NCBI GenBank assembly: GCA_037389465.1
Contig: JAZARR010000213.1
Span: forward strand, 3,888,501 to 3,952,500
DNA from: Baylisascaris procyonis
Lineage: Eukaryota; Nematoda; Chromadorea; Rhabditida; Ascarididae
DNA length: 64,000 nt
Reading direction: 5' to 3'
In this document: piece by piece, positions 50,924-63,600 of the stretch
Layout of the letters: each line of letters starts with the position of its first letter
How positions within the stretch are numbered: position 1 is the stretch's first letter
The notes under the pieces: model-generated
Database searches by the model: none
What the model was told of the DNA's origin: nothing
The model's input: only the letters and a program-made list of their open reading frames with translations
Made by a program: the position numbers and the translations under genes

Positions 50924-53900
50924 CAAAAGCAATTTGGCAGCTATAATTTATAAAGATTTTCGGTTTTGAATTTTAACAATTTTATCTTCGAAAGTGATTT
51001 ATTTGATAATTCAAATAACCTAAATGCTCAATTATTTAATAATTAGACGAATTGTAATGGTAATTTTTTTCGTATTGATTGAAATATACTTTCGGATGTT
51101 CGAATTTTGCAAAACTTTTTGCCTTTAATGGATTATTTTCCGTGAACAAAAAAGATTGATCGATGAATAACTAAACGTAAAAAGCGAAAATGATGAGATA
51201 AATTCGCCGATTCCCATAAATGAAGACGCATCGAGGAAGTGATTGTTGCGTTATACATTTCCCCCAGAAAAAACCTTTGAAAGAAGTCAATTTTTCAATT
51301 GCAAGTCGGATTAATCATTCGGATTTTCCCATTGAAACACCTCAAAATTTTTCTTTGATTTTCTCCTGGTGGCGCATCGTTTTCAGGTGATCATCATCCT
51401 ATGAAACTAGTTCATCGAGTTATTGAGAACTTCCGCATATACGCACCATCGAATTCATTCGTTGAAAATCTTTGTATCAAACATCTTTTTCATAGCTTTT
51501 TCATTCTTATGAGTTCAATAATATGCTTCTCATTATCATCGATGTTTGAGCATAATGGCATGAGTTGTGCTTAGAGGATTCTACAGGAATAGCATGAAAT
51601 TTAGAGGAAATTACTGCGTAATTGAACTTGATATGTCATATGACTTGACTTCTTGCTCGGATTTGAAGATTGTGAAATTTCAAAAATTTTCTTCACTTTC
51701 ACTATCACTTCCAATGTGTATCTCAAAGTCTGCATTACTTTTAGAGAGATTAAGAGTAATTTAGGCTCAAACAAAACAACAAGGTCTTACCGAATATTGG
51801 GCACATCGTATAACGTTTTGTTTGGCACCATCCGAATATCCTCGTCTCTTCTGTTGGGTATATAAGCATGAAGGAAAACGTATGAAACCTGAATTAAGGT
51901 AAGAATATTTCTTTACTCCTGAAATTGAAACAAATAAAACGGTACCAGGAAGTATGTAGTTGAAATGTTAGAAAATATTTTCGTTTCTGCTTTAAAAGCC
52001 CTTTCACATTTCCCTATTCCTTTCGCTAGTACATAAAGGACATGTGTGTAATAATTCACTGGCTTTGCGATATGTGCGACTGCACCTTTGTACCTGTAAC
52101 ATTTATGCACTTCATAGATACGTATAGATTATAATTCCGTGACATGTTCTTATTAAGGTTGGAATATAAAAGATGGAAAACCAAGAGCTGAATTTTTTTT
52201 TTTTTTTGCGATCGGCAATTTCGTAAAATCGATATCGACGCGTCTGAATTAGAGCGGAACGATGATCTTTTTCGAATAATTATTAACAATAGGTTTATTC
52301 AACGGTTTAAAAAACGGTTAATTTTTTTTAATAATAGGCGAGTCGATCACCAAGTTTTTTTTTTTGAGATATATTCCTCATCTAGCTATATAAAGATTTT
52401 TAAATATTTGTTGTGGAGCAATTTTGTTTTATATTTATTTTATTATACTTAAGAGGTTCATTCAATAAAGTGCAGAATTTTTCATTACTTTTCTGCGAAA
52501 TTTTAAAATTTCTATTACTTTTGTTTTTTTTTTATTTCTCAGCTGGTACATTTTAAGTATGAGATCTTAGCATCGTGTATGAATTTGTAAATCACGAATT
52601 TAGGAATAACTCTTTACAGTTTAATTGATAGTACCTCTTCATTATCTGGACTATAGACCATCTACCGATGCGCACACAGTTCGCAGACGTTGAAGATTTT
52701 ATTAAAGACGTTAAAGACACCCAAAACATGAGATGCATGTAGCGTTACCTCATGCTAAAGACCGTTTACCGCGATTAAATTTGACCTTTTGAAGTGTTGA
52801 ATATATTATATGGTATTATTTGCGTTTTCTTTTCAGATGCCATGCAGTGTTATGCAAAAAAGCATCAGAACCAACAACTATCGCTGTACGATTGAATGAT
52901 TTTCTTCAAGCTGCTCTTCAGGTAAATATTCAGTCCAGTTTTTTTTCAATCTTTTCATCTCAACCCTTATTATTCATATTTTCGTTTCTATAAGTTGCCA
53001 AGTTGTACGTCCGCTATGATATGCCTGTTTAATATGGATTTTGCAAAGATTTCAATAGCATTGAGAGTGGCAAATAATTGAACAATTTCATAACGATTAT
53101 TCTCGAATTACTGCATTGCTAATAATAATAGTTGTCTTACGAATGCGTAGTTCAGCACAAACCTAGTAGAAAGAACATTCGGCGCCTATCGACAGCACAC
53201 TCGAAACTGAAAAGTTCCACCGTCTTAGTTAAAACATTTTAATGCAAGCCGCCCTTTCCATATTTTGCACCGATGTTATATTGGAATGCAACTTGTGTTT
53301 AGTTTCCTCTTACGTTTTTACGCGTATCATATTCAGGAATATCGAAGAGAGAAGCTAAGTATGCAAAACGCGAGATTGAATGCGACAGCGGTTGGTCAAG
53401 TGGCTACTTGCCCTAAAAGGTGATTCGCATGTTCAAATTTGCAACTTTTTATTAGCGAACAAAGATGTGCCGTAGTTAGAGGTGGGGGGGGGGGTAGAGG
53501 GATTGAGAATTACAATAACAAAAGATCGATGGAGGAAGAGAATAGGATAGAATTTATCGTTAGATATTTGTAATTTTCATTACGAATTCCTGCTCTGTTT
53601 TTGTTCACAATATTCAAAGAAGAAAGATTGATCAATACGCTAGTGGGGATCAATTTTTGGGATTTTTCCGTTCAAAATTTTTTCTAATTTTCATTTTTGA
53701 TCTAACTCAAGTTCTGATTAATTAAGGAAACTATTACTACAAACGGGCACTTTAAATTTTCGGCCACCTGTAAGTCGTTCGAAAAGTGCGCCAAGACTTG
53801 GTTCTATTGAAGAGGAAGAGATTCTCGAAGAGGAAGAAGATGAGGAAGAAGAGGAACAACAGGTTAGCCATCACCTAATTGCAGCCGTTTATATTTGCAA

Positions 53901-56900
53901 TATTCAACTTACTCTCAAGAGAATAACAACTATTTTCCACATTGAAAAGCAAGTTTATTGAAGAAATCTAAAATTACTACTGTACTAAATAAGATGTAAA
54001 CAGTCTAATTGCTTCGAATATACCGTCAAGGTGGTGGTCGATATGTCATTAAGATGCAAATTGATCGCCGTGCATTTATTGTTCTTGTCTCTTTTTTTCG
54101 CTACTTATAGAATGCACTGTTTATTTTCAGTGAAAGAGAGAAAAGAAATGCCTCTTAGATGAAAACAAAAAGATATTTTTGTAAATGTCCGTTGAATTCG
54201 CCTGAATTCTTATCTATTCTTGGCGTTAATTATAGATCGAATGAGTAATTTTTACACAAATAGAATTGCAATTCATTGTCTGTAGTCCTTACTTCCAACT
54301 TCTTTGAGTTTTTGTCATCTCTTCTGCTCTCTTCAAAAGCCGATGGATTAAGAATAGAATTGATTATAAGGGATTCTTAAAGAGGACGAGGAAGAAAAAG
54401 AAAGGGATAAAGAAAAGGATTGATAATAAGGGATGAGGATGAGAGATGAGTACCAAGAGAGGGAATTAAGAAATGAAGGTAATGCTGATATTGATTTTTT
54501 TAGCCAGGTGTTATATTTGTTGTTCTATTTAGATTGCGTTGTTGGAGTTGTATATCGAAAATCTACTGCATAGTGGATATTAGGGCATATATATGGCCTT
54601 GATTTAAACGCTTTATGCCGTTGATCGTAAATCGCGAACGCATTAAATCATCAATTCTAGTGGCCTTGTAAACATTTGCACTCAGCCATTTTGCAACACT
54701 ACTCGAAAATATGCGCTTAATTCATAAGAAGAGCTCCATACCTACAATAGACTATAAAAGTGGATTGCGATACTGTCGCTAGCTAGATAAATTCTACCTA
54801 AAGACTAGCGATGAGGCCAATAAAGTAGTAGCAGTAATAATGATAGAAATTTGTTTATTCATTTGGAATAAAGAAAGTATGAAGAAATAAAGAGATGAAA
54901 TAATATGGAATAGAATAAATCACTTATTGCCATACAGTGTAATTTTTGTATTGTTGAAATGATTGAAATTAGTTAACATGTTCAACTGGCAAATCACGTT
55001 GATTTTCAGAGAAATAGTTCCCTTACATGTTGAGATGGTAATTGAGAGCATACGAATGTGGCTTTTTTCCCGGAAATTTTCATTGTTTTGAAAATATAAT
55101 AAAGCGGAGAAATGATTGACATAGTCAATATTCTCAACATATTTCGGCTTATTTTTATTTTACATCGGCTCTTTCTGTAAGAAAAAAAACGTCAGAGGTT
55201 TTTCTATTGAAAACAACCTCGATTGTAGACGAGAATCTTTATGAGGGCATAGATATAAGTGTCTATGAGCATTGTAGATTTTGTTGAATTTTTTTCCAGA
55301 CGAGAGATCTATGAAGGAAAGAAAAAATTTTAGGCCGTTAGAAAAAATTAAAGACAAGAAGAAAATCCCAGAAATAAGAATATCTTTTCTGCTCCATTCG
55401 CATCTCTCCCTCATCCATTCTGAAATATCCTTCCATTTGATAATACGTTAATGTTTTTAAAAAATGCATCCTTAATGCGATTATATGTGAATATCCTCAG
55501 CCTAATTAGAATGATTTTTTCTTTTTTAAATCAGTGGCTGTTTGCATAACTCCATTATAAGTGTCGTAATTCATGTTTTGCTTTATTTACGATTATATTA
55601 TTGTCGGATATTTCATAGAAATGCGATTATGATAAGTGACGTTGATATTACATAAGTGAAATGAAAGTTATTCATTTTATTTAATCCCATGCTTTTTAAT
55701 TTTTCAAGTTCTTATATGCGCGATCTGAAGAAAAATTTACTAAATGAAAAGAAAAATAGTGGAAGTTTTTTAATATTTAAAAAAAAAACAACAACAGATG
55801 CATATTTTTTGGCAATAGTTAAATGCAAAAAAAAAGCGAATAGAGCAGATTCGCATACGAAACTGTAAAAGATTATCTCGAGGATTCTATAGTTATCAGT
55901 ATTTTTCGAAAAGCGCAAGGGAACGATGGGGAAAATAGTATTTCATTGTTATATTCAGCCTTGTAGAATTCCTGTCCTTTAAATATAGTTGAGTTTTCTA
56001 TATAAAGGAATACAAATTCCTGCTCTACTATCGTTTGTACTTTCATTAATTCTTTCGCTCTCAATTATAATTTTTGAAGCATAATGTAATGCGAAATTTC
56101 GTTGAAGTAATTCTTCTGCTGCCTTCGATTATAGAAGTTTAAAAGTTAAGGAGATTTTTCTTTTTTTCCATTAACCATAAAACAGAAAAAAAAAACATCG
56201 CCGCATTCATGCATTCCAAAAAAACATCGAAAATTAATTACATCATCGAATTTGGAGAAAATTTTCACTTAAAACGAAAAATAATTCGATCATATTTGAA
56301 AAACGAATATTTGGTTCAGAAAAAAAAAAAACACCTAAAATTAATACAATCTAAGTAAACAAAACAATAGTGCAAGCACGAAATGCATTCCATTTCAAAC
56401 AAGTTTCACATTGAGAGTGTCGAATTGGTATCTCAATAGAGATGCGATTTGATTAATGTTTTTAAAAAAAAATGCAATATAGCAGATTTGTACTAGTGAA
56501 AAAAGTATTACTTTGCAATGTTTTGTTTTCGAAGAAAAGCAAGAAACATCGTCGTCGTAATTGGTCGAATTGTGGAGTTTTGAGAGTTCTTTTTCCAGTG
56601 ATAGAAAAAGGCTTGACTAGTAATTATAGCCTTTTTTAAACTTCAGTAATTTAGTTACTTTTTTGAACTTATTATGACCTATTTTAATGGTTTTTAAAAC
56701 TCATTGGTATTTTAATGTTAGCAATAAACAAAACTTGACTTTTTTCACGCTATCTTATAGGCTCAACTAAACGGAGGTTGTAGTGATATGAACAGACATT
56801 TATTCATAATGAATGCTTTGTCGATTAAAGTAAAGTAAAGTAAAGTAAACAATAGACAAAATTGTTCAAGATTTATTTTTTAAAGAAGCTTAGTTTGCAA

Positions 56901-58646
56901 CCGTTTTTTATTATTTTTATTTGAATGACTTAGGAATTCAAAAGTATATTATCAGAAATAAATGGATCGTTGCCTAATAGTAGTGATAATAATCATTAAT
57001 AATAAATAATAATAGTGTTTAGCACAAATAATATCACGATATTTTTGTAAAATTTATTCAGGAGGATGACTTATCCGATGTGGAATCATTCTGCTATCGT
57101 GAATCACCAGCTGTTGACGATGAATGTGCATCAAGTAGTGCAACAAGTTCATCATCATCTTCAAGCCCATTCCTCAGACAGAGTTCACTAGTGGATCATG
57201 GTATGCACACTTATTTCTCTTCCTCTTTGAATTTCCTCATATAATAATGTGACGTTAGCATTCGTTTTAAATGATAAATATAGATTGCAGAATAGAGAAA
57301 AATAAGTGATAGACACTTGATATTGTTAGGAAAATCTCGTGATGCTCGATTAGCGTTAAAAGTTTGTTGCATAATTCGATGAGCAGAAAAAAGCGATACA
57401 AGACGATTTGCTAAAAGGAATTGGTTTATAGGAAAATCTCGTGATGCTCGATTAGCGTTAAAAGTTTGCTGCATAATTCGATGAGCATAAAAGAAACAAT
57501 ACAAGGCGATTGGCTAAAAGGAATTGGTTTATAAGATCTTTTATATATTTAATGGTTTGTGTCTACTTCTTTGATAGATAGAGCATACAGCATACAATGA
57601 TTTCTCGTTTGATATTTCACGTTATTGCATGAACGTCGAAAAAAGTTGTAAGAATTTAAAGTTGCCAGAAAGTTTGAGTAACGGAAGGACGAATCTTTTG
57701 TGGGTAAATTACCTGGGACAGTGAATAAATTAAAATAAGAAGGCATTGTTCTGACTGGTTGTTTTGATAACTTGCGAAAAGATTCAGTTAAGTGAGCAGG
57801 ATGTAGAAAGCACATATCGTGCCAGCTCTTCTAGCACACTTCTGCACTTGTTATTGTTTGTTGCCGACTGAAGAAACATATTATCATGTCCATGTTTGCT
57901 TCTAATTTGCATTTTCTAAATGTGAAACAAAGCAATAAGCAATTTTTTCTCTATATTCTTTATGTTTTTGCAAAATTAGTTGATTACGCTCTGGCAGCCT
58001 GAATTTACTTCCTTAATAGAATTGCTGGACGTTTTGTCAATGATAAAAGGACGTTTTTAGCAGTAGTAAGAGGATATTTGCCTTGCAAAAGTGAAAATCT
58101 CTGCTTTTCTAGCCGGAATGTTTTATTTTACTCGTTAGCTAAAAGGGTGTTTTGCTCATTTTTGAGGCCAAAAATCTATTCCAACAAGATATAAAAATCA
58201 TCGAGAGTGCGGAAAGGATCCCGTTCCTAACACAATTTTAATCTAAAATAAAAATATCTGCAGTTGAACGTGCTGAACAACAATCGGATATAAGCGACTG
58301 TACGATGCGTCTAAGTTCATCGTTGACGTTGGAAGCGGTCGAAGGTTTATCTGGCCCATCAAGTATTGGTTCAGATGAAGGATTCAATTCGAACAGTGAA
58401 GTTAGTGAGCAGGCATCAGGTGCTCTACGTGGTCCACTCGGTACTGGATGTGCATGGGTGCCACAAAGGAGGGCGTCTGCAACTGGTCTGCGACGACACT
58501 CATACAAAGATCCGGATTCGGTTAGCGACGAATCGGGCTATCATGACGGAGCGGTGAGCTTCTCAGATGATGAATTTGTGTTGCCCGAAGAGGAGGAGGA
58601 AGAATTCGATGAGGATGAATGCGATGTGCAGGTTACCGCTCTTTAA
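50067..58646 (+). CDS. FAM43-family PID/PTB-domain protein
   Basis: Eight exons, 50067-50353, 50725-50831, 51765-51898, 52837-52921, 53337-53419, 53727-53862, 57062-57200 and 58264-58646, are all GT-AG and in phase. Numbered from ATG 50116 the protein has 434 aa, close to human FAM43A (423). Residues about 60-205 form the PID/PTB domain: DDTYNVVYLGN (62-72), GDGC (80-83), then FCWVYKHEGKRMKPELRCHAVLC. After it come RKLLL (216-220) and PPVSRSKSAPRLGSI (229-243), nearly as in FAM43A. An acidic run is at 244-261, a serine-rich segment follows, and a second acidic tail ends VTAL, which fits a class I PDZ ligand. The family has no settled function; the PTB fold suggests an adaptor near membranes or receptors. 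The start is uncertain. The acceptor at 50066 may be a trans-splice site with ATG 50116 as start, or a short upstream exon may add residues. Confidence 0.92.
50847..50922. repeat. (AT)n microsatellite beside a FAM43 splice donor
   Basis: About 76 bp of alternating AT, starting only 15 bp after the donor of the exon ending at 50831. Length variation here could matter for splicing. Confidence 0.97.
53484..53494 (+). repeat. G11 homopolymer
   Basis: Eleven consecutive G in the FAM43 intron at 53420-53726. Likely length-variable and hard to sequence. Confidence 0.95.
56824..56849 (+). repeat. TAAAG pentamer repeat
   Basis: About five copies of TAAAG in the large FAM43 intron (53863-57061). Simple tandem repeat. 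Confidence 0.9.
57329..57533 (+). repeat. 102-bp tandem duplication in a FAM43 intron
   Basis: Two head-to-tail copies, 57329-57430 and 57431-57533, both begin GGAAAATCTCGTGATGCTCG and end GGAATTGGTTTATA. They differ at about nine positions and by one base in length. The period is a multiple of three, so a minus-strand ORF runs through both, which I take as an accident. The first 50 bp of each copy are almost identical. Confidence 0.93.
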
Positions 58647-58915
58647 ATATGATTCGATAAATGTAGTTTTTATAGTCAAGTAAACGCATGGCTAAACTGC
58701 AAAAGTTCGACCACATTTATAGGTATATTTTAGGATTTATAAAATTCTTTTTAGGATCACTCGGGATTTTCATAGGGGATTCATATTTGGTATATGAATT
58801 TAAATGATTGGAATTATGACTGCAGAGAGGATAATCGAGCATTTTCGCACAAACGAAATGCCTATAAGTCACTTATGATATAGTTAAATCAGGGATTCAA
58901 ATTCCTAATTATTGA

Positions 58916-58921
58916 AATAAA
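58916..58921 (+). terminator. Candidate polyadenylation signal (AATAAA) of the FAM43 gene
   Basis: AATAAA lies 270 bp after the FAM43 stop codon TAA (58644-58646). It is the first perfect hexamer in the 3' flank on this strand. Confidence 0.5.
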
Positions 58922-59072
58922 AATTCAGGAATAATTCTTTATGAAAGCGATTAAAATCAGAGCTATTCTTGAGAAATTCACAAATTTAATATTGTTCATA
59001 TTACAAAGATGATTAAATATATCTATTGTATAGAAGTTTTAAGCGTTATTATTCATTTCAATATTAAGAGTT

Positions 59073-59103
59073 AAACACACAAACACACACACACACACAA
59101 CAC
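59073..59103 (+). repeat. (AC)n microsatellite
   Basis: About 30 bp of AC dinucleotides with one interruption, in the FAM43 3' flank. Confidence 0.93.
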
Positions 59104-60550
59104 AAATGAGTAAAAGTGTTCAGCATTTTATTATTTAGGCACAACAATAACGAAAACAGCGACTTCATATATATGCTGCCTAAACGTGTACAACGGCTAC
59201 TACTTTTTTTGTTGTTGTTGTTGCTCATTTTGTATAAATAGAATATAGAAGCGATCACATGAGGTTATTTATTTTCATATTTAATATTGTTTCACTTTCC
59301 GTTTGTTTAGCGATTCCTTTGTGCTAAGAAAGTATTCTTACCGTTTGTTTATTTATCTACTTGTTTGAACTCAATGTTTTTCGTTTTCGTCGTCGATTTT
59401 TAAATATAATATTTTGTGCCATAAATCCTTTTGTATTGCTTATGTATTGTCGTTTTTTTCTTTGTTCGCCTTAATGAACATTTTTATTTCTGTGCTTACA
59501 TCAGTCGTTTGTTTTGTTTTGTCTCGCTTTTTTTTTCGCATATGGTTGTGTATTGCGCTAGTGTAATGTCTGGACTCGAAACGGAAGTAGTCTAGTTTGG
59601 CGCCAAACTTGCGTGATTCTTTGTGGTGGACGTCGAATCCATGTTTTGAAATCGTTTAAAATTTCATCGATTGGCTATGAAAAACCGCCTTTTAAAAAGA
59701 AAGACGGATAGAAGCGATTCAATTAGTTGAATTTTAGAGATCATTCCCGTGTTTGGTGGATTTATCTCTTGGCTGCTTTTTTCGTTGTTTTGAATCCAGA
59801 CATTTTTTTCGCAAAGAGACCCGTGTGTTCGTCATTTGTTCGTTTGCATTTAAGGCATTTAAATGCAATCATTGCTTCATAGTTTATCGATCTGAAATTG
59901 TGGTGGCTTAAAAGATTATGGAATGCACTTGTTGGCTAATGCTGCATTTGTATCACCAATTGACTTGCATTTTTGCAATCAATCGGCTTATGCGTTCAGC
60001 TAATGAGGTGGTTGGTTGATTACGAAAAGAACAAATATCTTAGTATAATAGGGAATGGAAACCTTCATTGCAGAAGAAAAGGATGTGGAGGGAGGATGAT
60101 ACTGTGGTGTATTTTCAAGAAGCTTTAGTGTGGGAATGATGTGTGGCTTATTGAAGGGGACTGTTTGGAAAGATGATGTGCATAAATGTTGTATTTAGAA
60201 GGTTTCTTAGTGAATGCCTTACTTTAGCTGTGGTGCTGAGAAATCGATGATAGCATTGAGGAGCTGATTGCATTGATGCACTCACAATGAACAGACAAAA
60301 TTCTTTGATGCGATCAGCACATGAGATGGTAGAATGATACATAGAGAGCGAGCGTAATTCCCTTATTTCTACCACACACTTCCACTTGATGCCATCGGAA
60401 AACTTTGGATTTCTTCTTAGTGATTTTCACGTTCGAGTATTCTGCATGTGTCGCTCATCTTTGGTCTTTTTATCTCCCTCCTATCCCCTTCCTCATAACC
60501 CCGCCCCACCGGAGGAAGGGCGATGATCATCGTTTATCTCTCAAGTTTTT
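59104..60550. other. Gene-free 3' flank of FAM43
   Basis: No gene supported. A short TTG run (59211-59224) is present. Sequence complexity rises towards 60 kb. Confidence 0.55.
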
Positions 60551-60554
60551 AGAG

Positions 60555-60607
60555 CAATGACTACAGGATAATGACTGCACTGAGGATAATGACTACAGGA
60601 TAATGAG
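60555..60607 (+). repeat. GATAATGACTACAG minisatellite
   Basis: Four imperfect copies of a 12-17 bp unit containing AATGACTACAG or AATGACTGCA in tandem. Confidence 0.85.
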
Positions 60608-60619
60608 TTTTTTCACGCA

Positions 60620-63600
60620 AGCAATGAGTGGGTGCCTGCGCGCATTGGTTATCACTTAATTGATAAGTTAAGGTGTATAACAACAAATGCGCGGACATAC
60701 CTAAAAATTGGCAAGATGTGCGTTTTCTGCAGTTTAGTTTAGAAGATTGTACCTCTGCGTAACTGCTCGAAAATATTCGAATAAGCGTATCAAGGAGATT
60801 GGCATGGTATGCACTCAGTCCGCGGGTCCACCGATTACTCTATGCTGTGTACACCGGTTGCATCAGGCACACTAGGAAAAAACGATCACAAAATGCCTTA
60901 AATGTGTCTTCTTGCAAAACTTGCTACTGATGTGAAAGAAATCAGGAACGACGGTGGAAGGTCATGCAGTGTGTTGATCAAACTATAGAGTAGCGTGGGA
61001 GCAAATTTCACGCCATGCAAACTCATAACTGCACTCACAAATAGACTGGCTTTCGTTGGAGAACCACATTGGACGAAATTCGCCACTTTCGCTTCTTGAC
61101 TCCGAATGTTCGTGCATGCGCATAAGTTAGCACAAAAGAGGATGAGGCCAATGGAACAAGGAGAGACACGGATACAGTGAACTGACTAGCTTCCTTTTTA
61201 TGCTATGGTGCTGAACATTTCTTCCTCGCAAGGCATTGAGTCATCTGACTTGCGGTGGGGTCCAGATCTGGGCAGACGGTGAAGATTCACTCCTCCCCCG
61301 ACTACTCATAGGTAAGCTGGGTCGCCCAAAGATCGCATTGGTTCCGCACGCCAGCATATCCCTAAGGAATTTTTCCTCACAAGAGAACAGGAGCGCTGCG
61401 GACACCTCGCATAGTTCTCTTAGATGAGACATCCATGGATGGGCCCGTACGTTCTCACCAGATTTCAGAGACGTAAATTTTTGGTCCGCGAGTTGAAAGT
61501 ACGTAAAAAAAGCTATTAATCTATAACCCGCCCATATGCGAAGAAATCCAGGTGCGATCGCATAAAATTCCATAAAAAAGCATGATAAAGACTGACTCTT
61601 TTTAGCTTGGTCTTTATAGATCAAATGTGATTGTCGCGAATGTGGCATTGATATAATTGTGATCCTCACGAAATCGCTTCTTCAGAATCGCTTGTTAAAT
61701 GGGAAGGATGACTTTAAAAGACGTTAACAATTTACTTGCGCGTGATCAACAAACCTGCAGAAAACTTTCTGCGAAATAGTGGATATTAGTTAGTACAGAT
61801 ATTCCCGTAATGAAATATTTCTTAATAAGGTTTATAGACATATAGTGTTGAAAGTTTCTCTACATAAATGTTTCGAAAAAAGGTGTTTTATCCCTTAATA
61901 AAAAAACGTTTAAAAAGGATATTCTGAGATATTCGCCAGCCAGCTATTTATTCGTTGCTTTGAGATATGCTGCCCCCTATTTGCGCTGTCCGAGTTTGCT
62001 TTGCTCAATCATGGTGCACCGTCCATTCCGCTATAATGCTGCTCCTCAAACATTGCTCGTCAATTGCTTATTCGCTTAACTCCCCACATCAATTTCGTCC
62101 ATTTCATTGAATGAAACATATCATACAAATCCTTCCGAATAAAATTTTTTATTTCTGCCTCAACTAATGAAAGCATAAAAGATGCATTCTAATATATAAA
62201 ATCGCAAAAGTTTTAAAAAAATGTGAAAATTCAACGACAAAATAAGCTGCAGACTATGTACTAATATGGTGTGCTACCGTTATCTTGAAGCTATTGCTCT
62301 TATTTCAAAGTTTGAAGCAAAAATTCCCAGTTTTCGATTGCAGCTAATTAGTGAGACTACCTCTTTTATCGTCCATTTGTTTTCCCGAGCCAAATTCCAT
62401 CTGCTGTGGATCCTGGAAAGTTTTACAAATACTTGAAACTCTGGAGCCGCTAAACGGGAGTTGCCCGAACAAGAAATTTATAAAGGTACTCCTCGTTAAA
62501 ACAGGAAGCCACCCGTACTTTGAGTGCTGGACATCATCAGGGAGACAAAAGAGCCAATAAGTCAGAAAGGTTACATCTTCAGCGCTCATTCGAACGTTCC
62601 TCTCGTGCTTTCGGCCCCGTTTTCGATTACGTAGTTCTTGCTTCTTCTCAACCAATTCAGTAGGCGAACAGTTGTGGTATGCTTGCTCATCGTTCCGCCA
62701 TAACGTTCTAACGGCGAAATAAACAGTCAACAAATTGGCATACTATCCATCTAAATCAATTGCTGCTACGTCAACTAAAATTATTTTCAATAGATCACAT
62801 AGGCTGCTAATGAGTACTCCGTAAACCGTGATATTAGGGCTGCGTGGCAAAACGTGTGACTTAAACATAATGGGCATCAGCCTTCACATCGATGTTTTAT
62901 TATTATATCGTCGATGAAGTTATTCACCGCCTCTATTTCTTTCTAGTTGACGAAAGTTAGCAGGTGCCATCAATCGAGTGCACATGGCCTCCTACACTGC
63001 AAATATTCCTCACTGTGCCCTTTTTGCTGCTCTTGATTATTGCGGTAATCATATGCAACCTTTTTTGGTTCATCCTTTTCCTCTGAATATGCAATACCAA
63101 TATCATTTAAAATTCGTTGAGTGTGACACAAGGCGAACCGCTTCAGCTATTCTCTATACCTTCCTTTGCAATTTTTTCTAACATTTGCGACTTAAACATT
63201 TCCCACAAACACAGGGGCACCCGTACTTGCACCGAATGACGACATGTTGGCAAGGTGTTGTTTTAATCTGCCTTGACATTTTATATGAGCACACCTCAGC
63301 GAGTGAACCCTCCCGCATAGTGCTCTGCACGGCTAATCCAAGTGCAATGTATTGCATCATAAAAGAAAGGCTGCGTAACTTCTTTCACACAGTCGAAGCT
63401 CTGAGGTCCCTTCACATATTTCAGCAACATCCGCAAGCAGAATTTTCCGACTTGGCGGGAACTTACAGTTCGAATTCGTGACATTATATTATCATGGTGG
63501 ATATATTTCATCTTCACGTAATTCTTTCTATCTCATACTCTTTGGCCATCTTAAATAATGTTAAATTCCGCGCGTTAGTACGTGAACATAATATTTTATG

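Noticed and set aside
57211..57504. 97-codon minus-strand ORF with a 34-residue repeat
   Set aside because: It lies in a FAM43 intron and exists because the 102-bp tandem unit is a multiple of three; there is no independent support.
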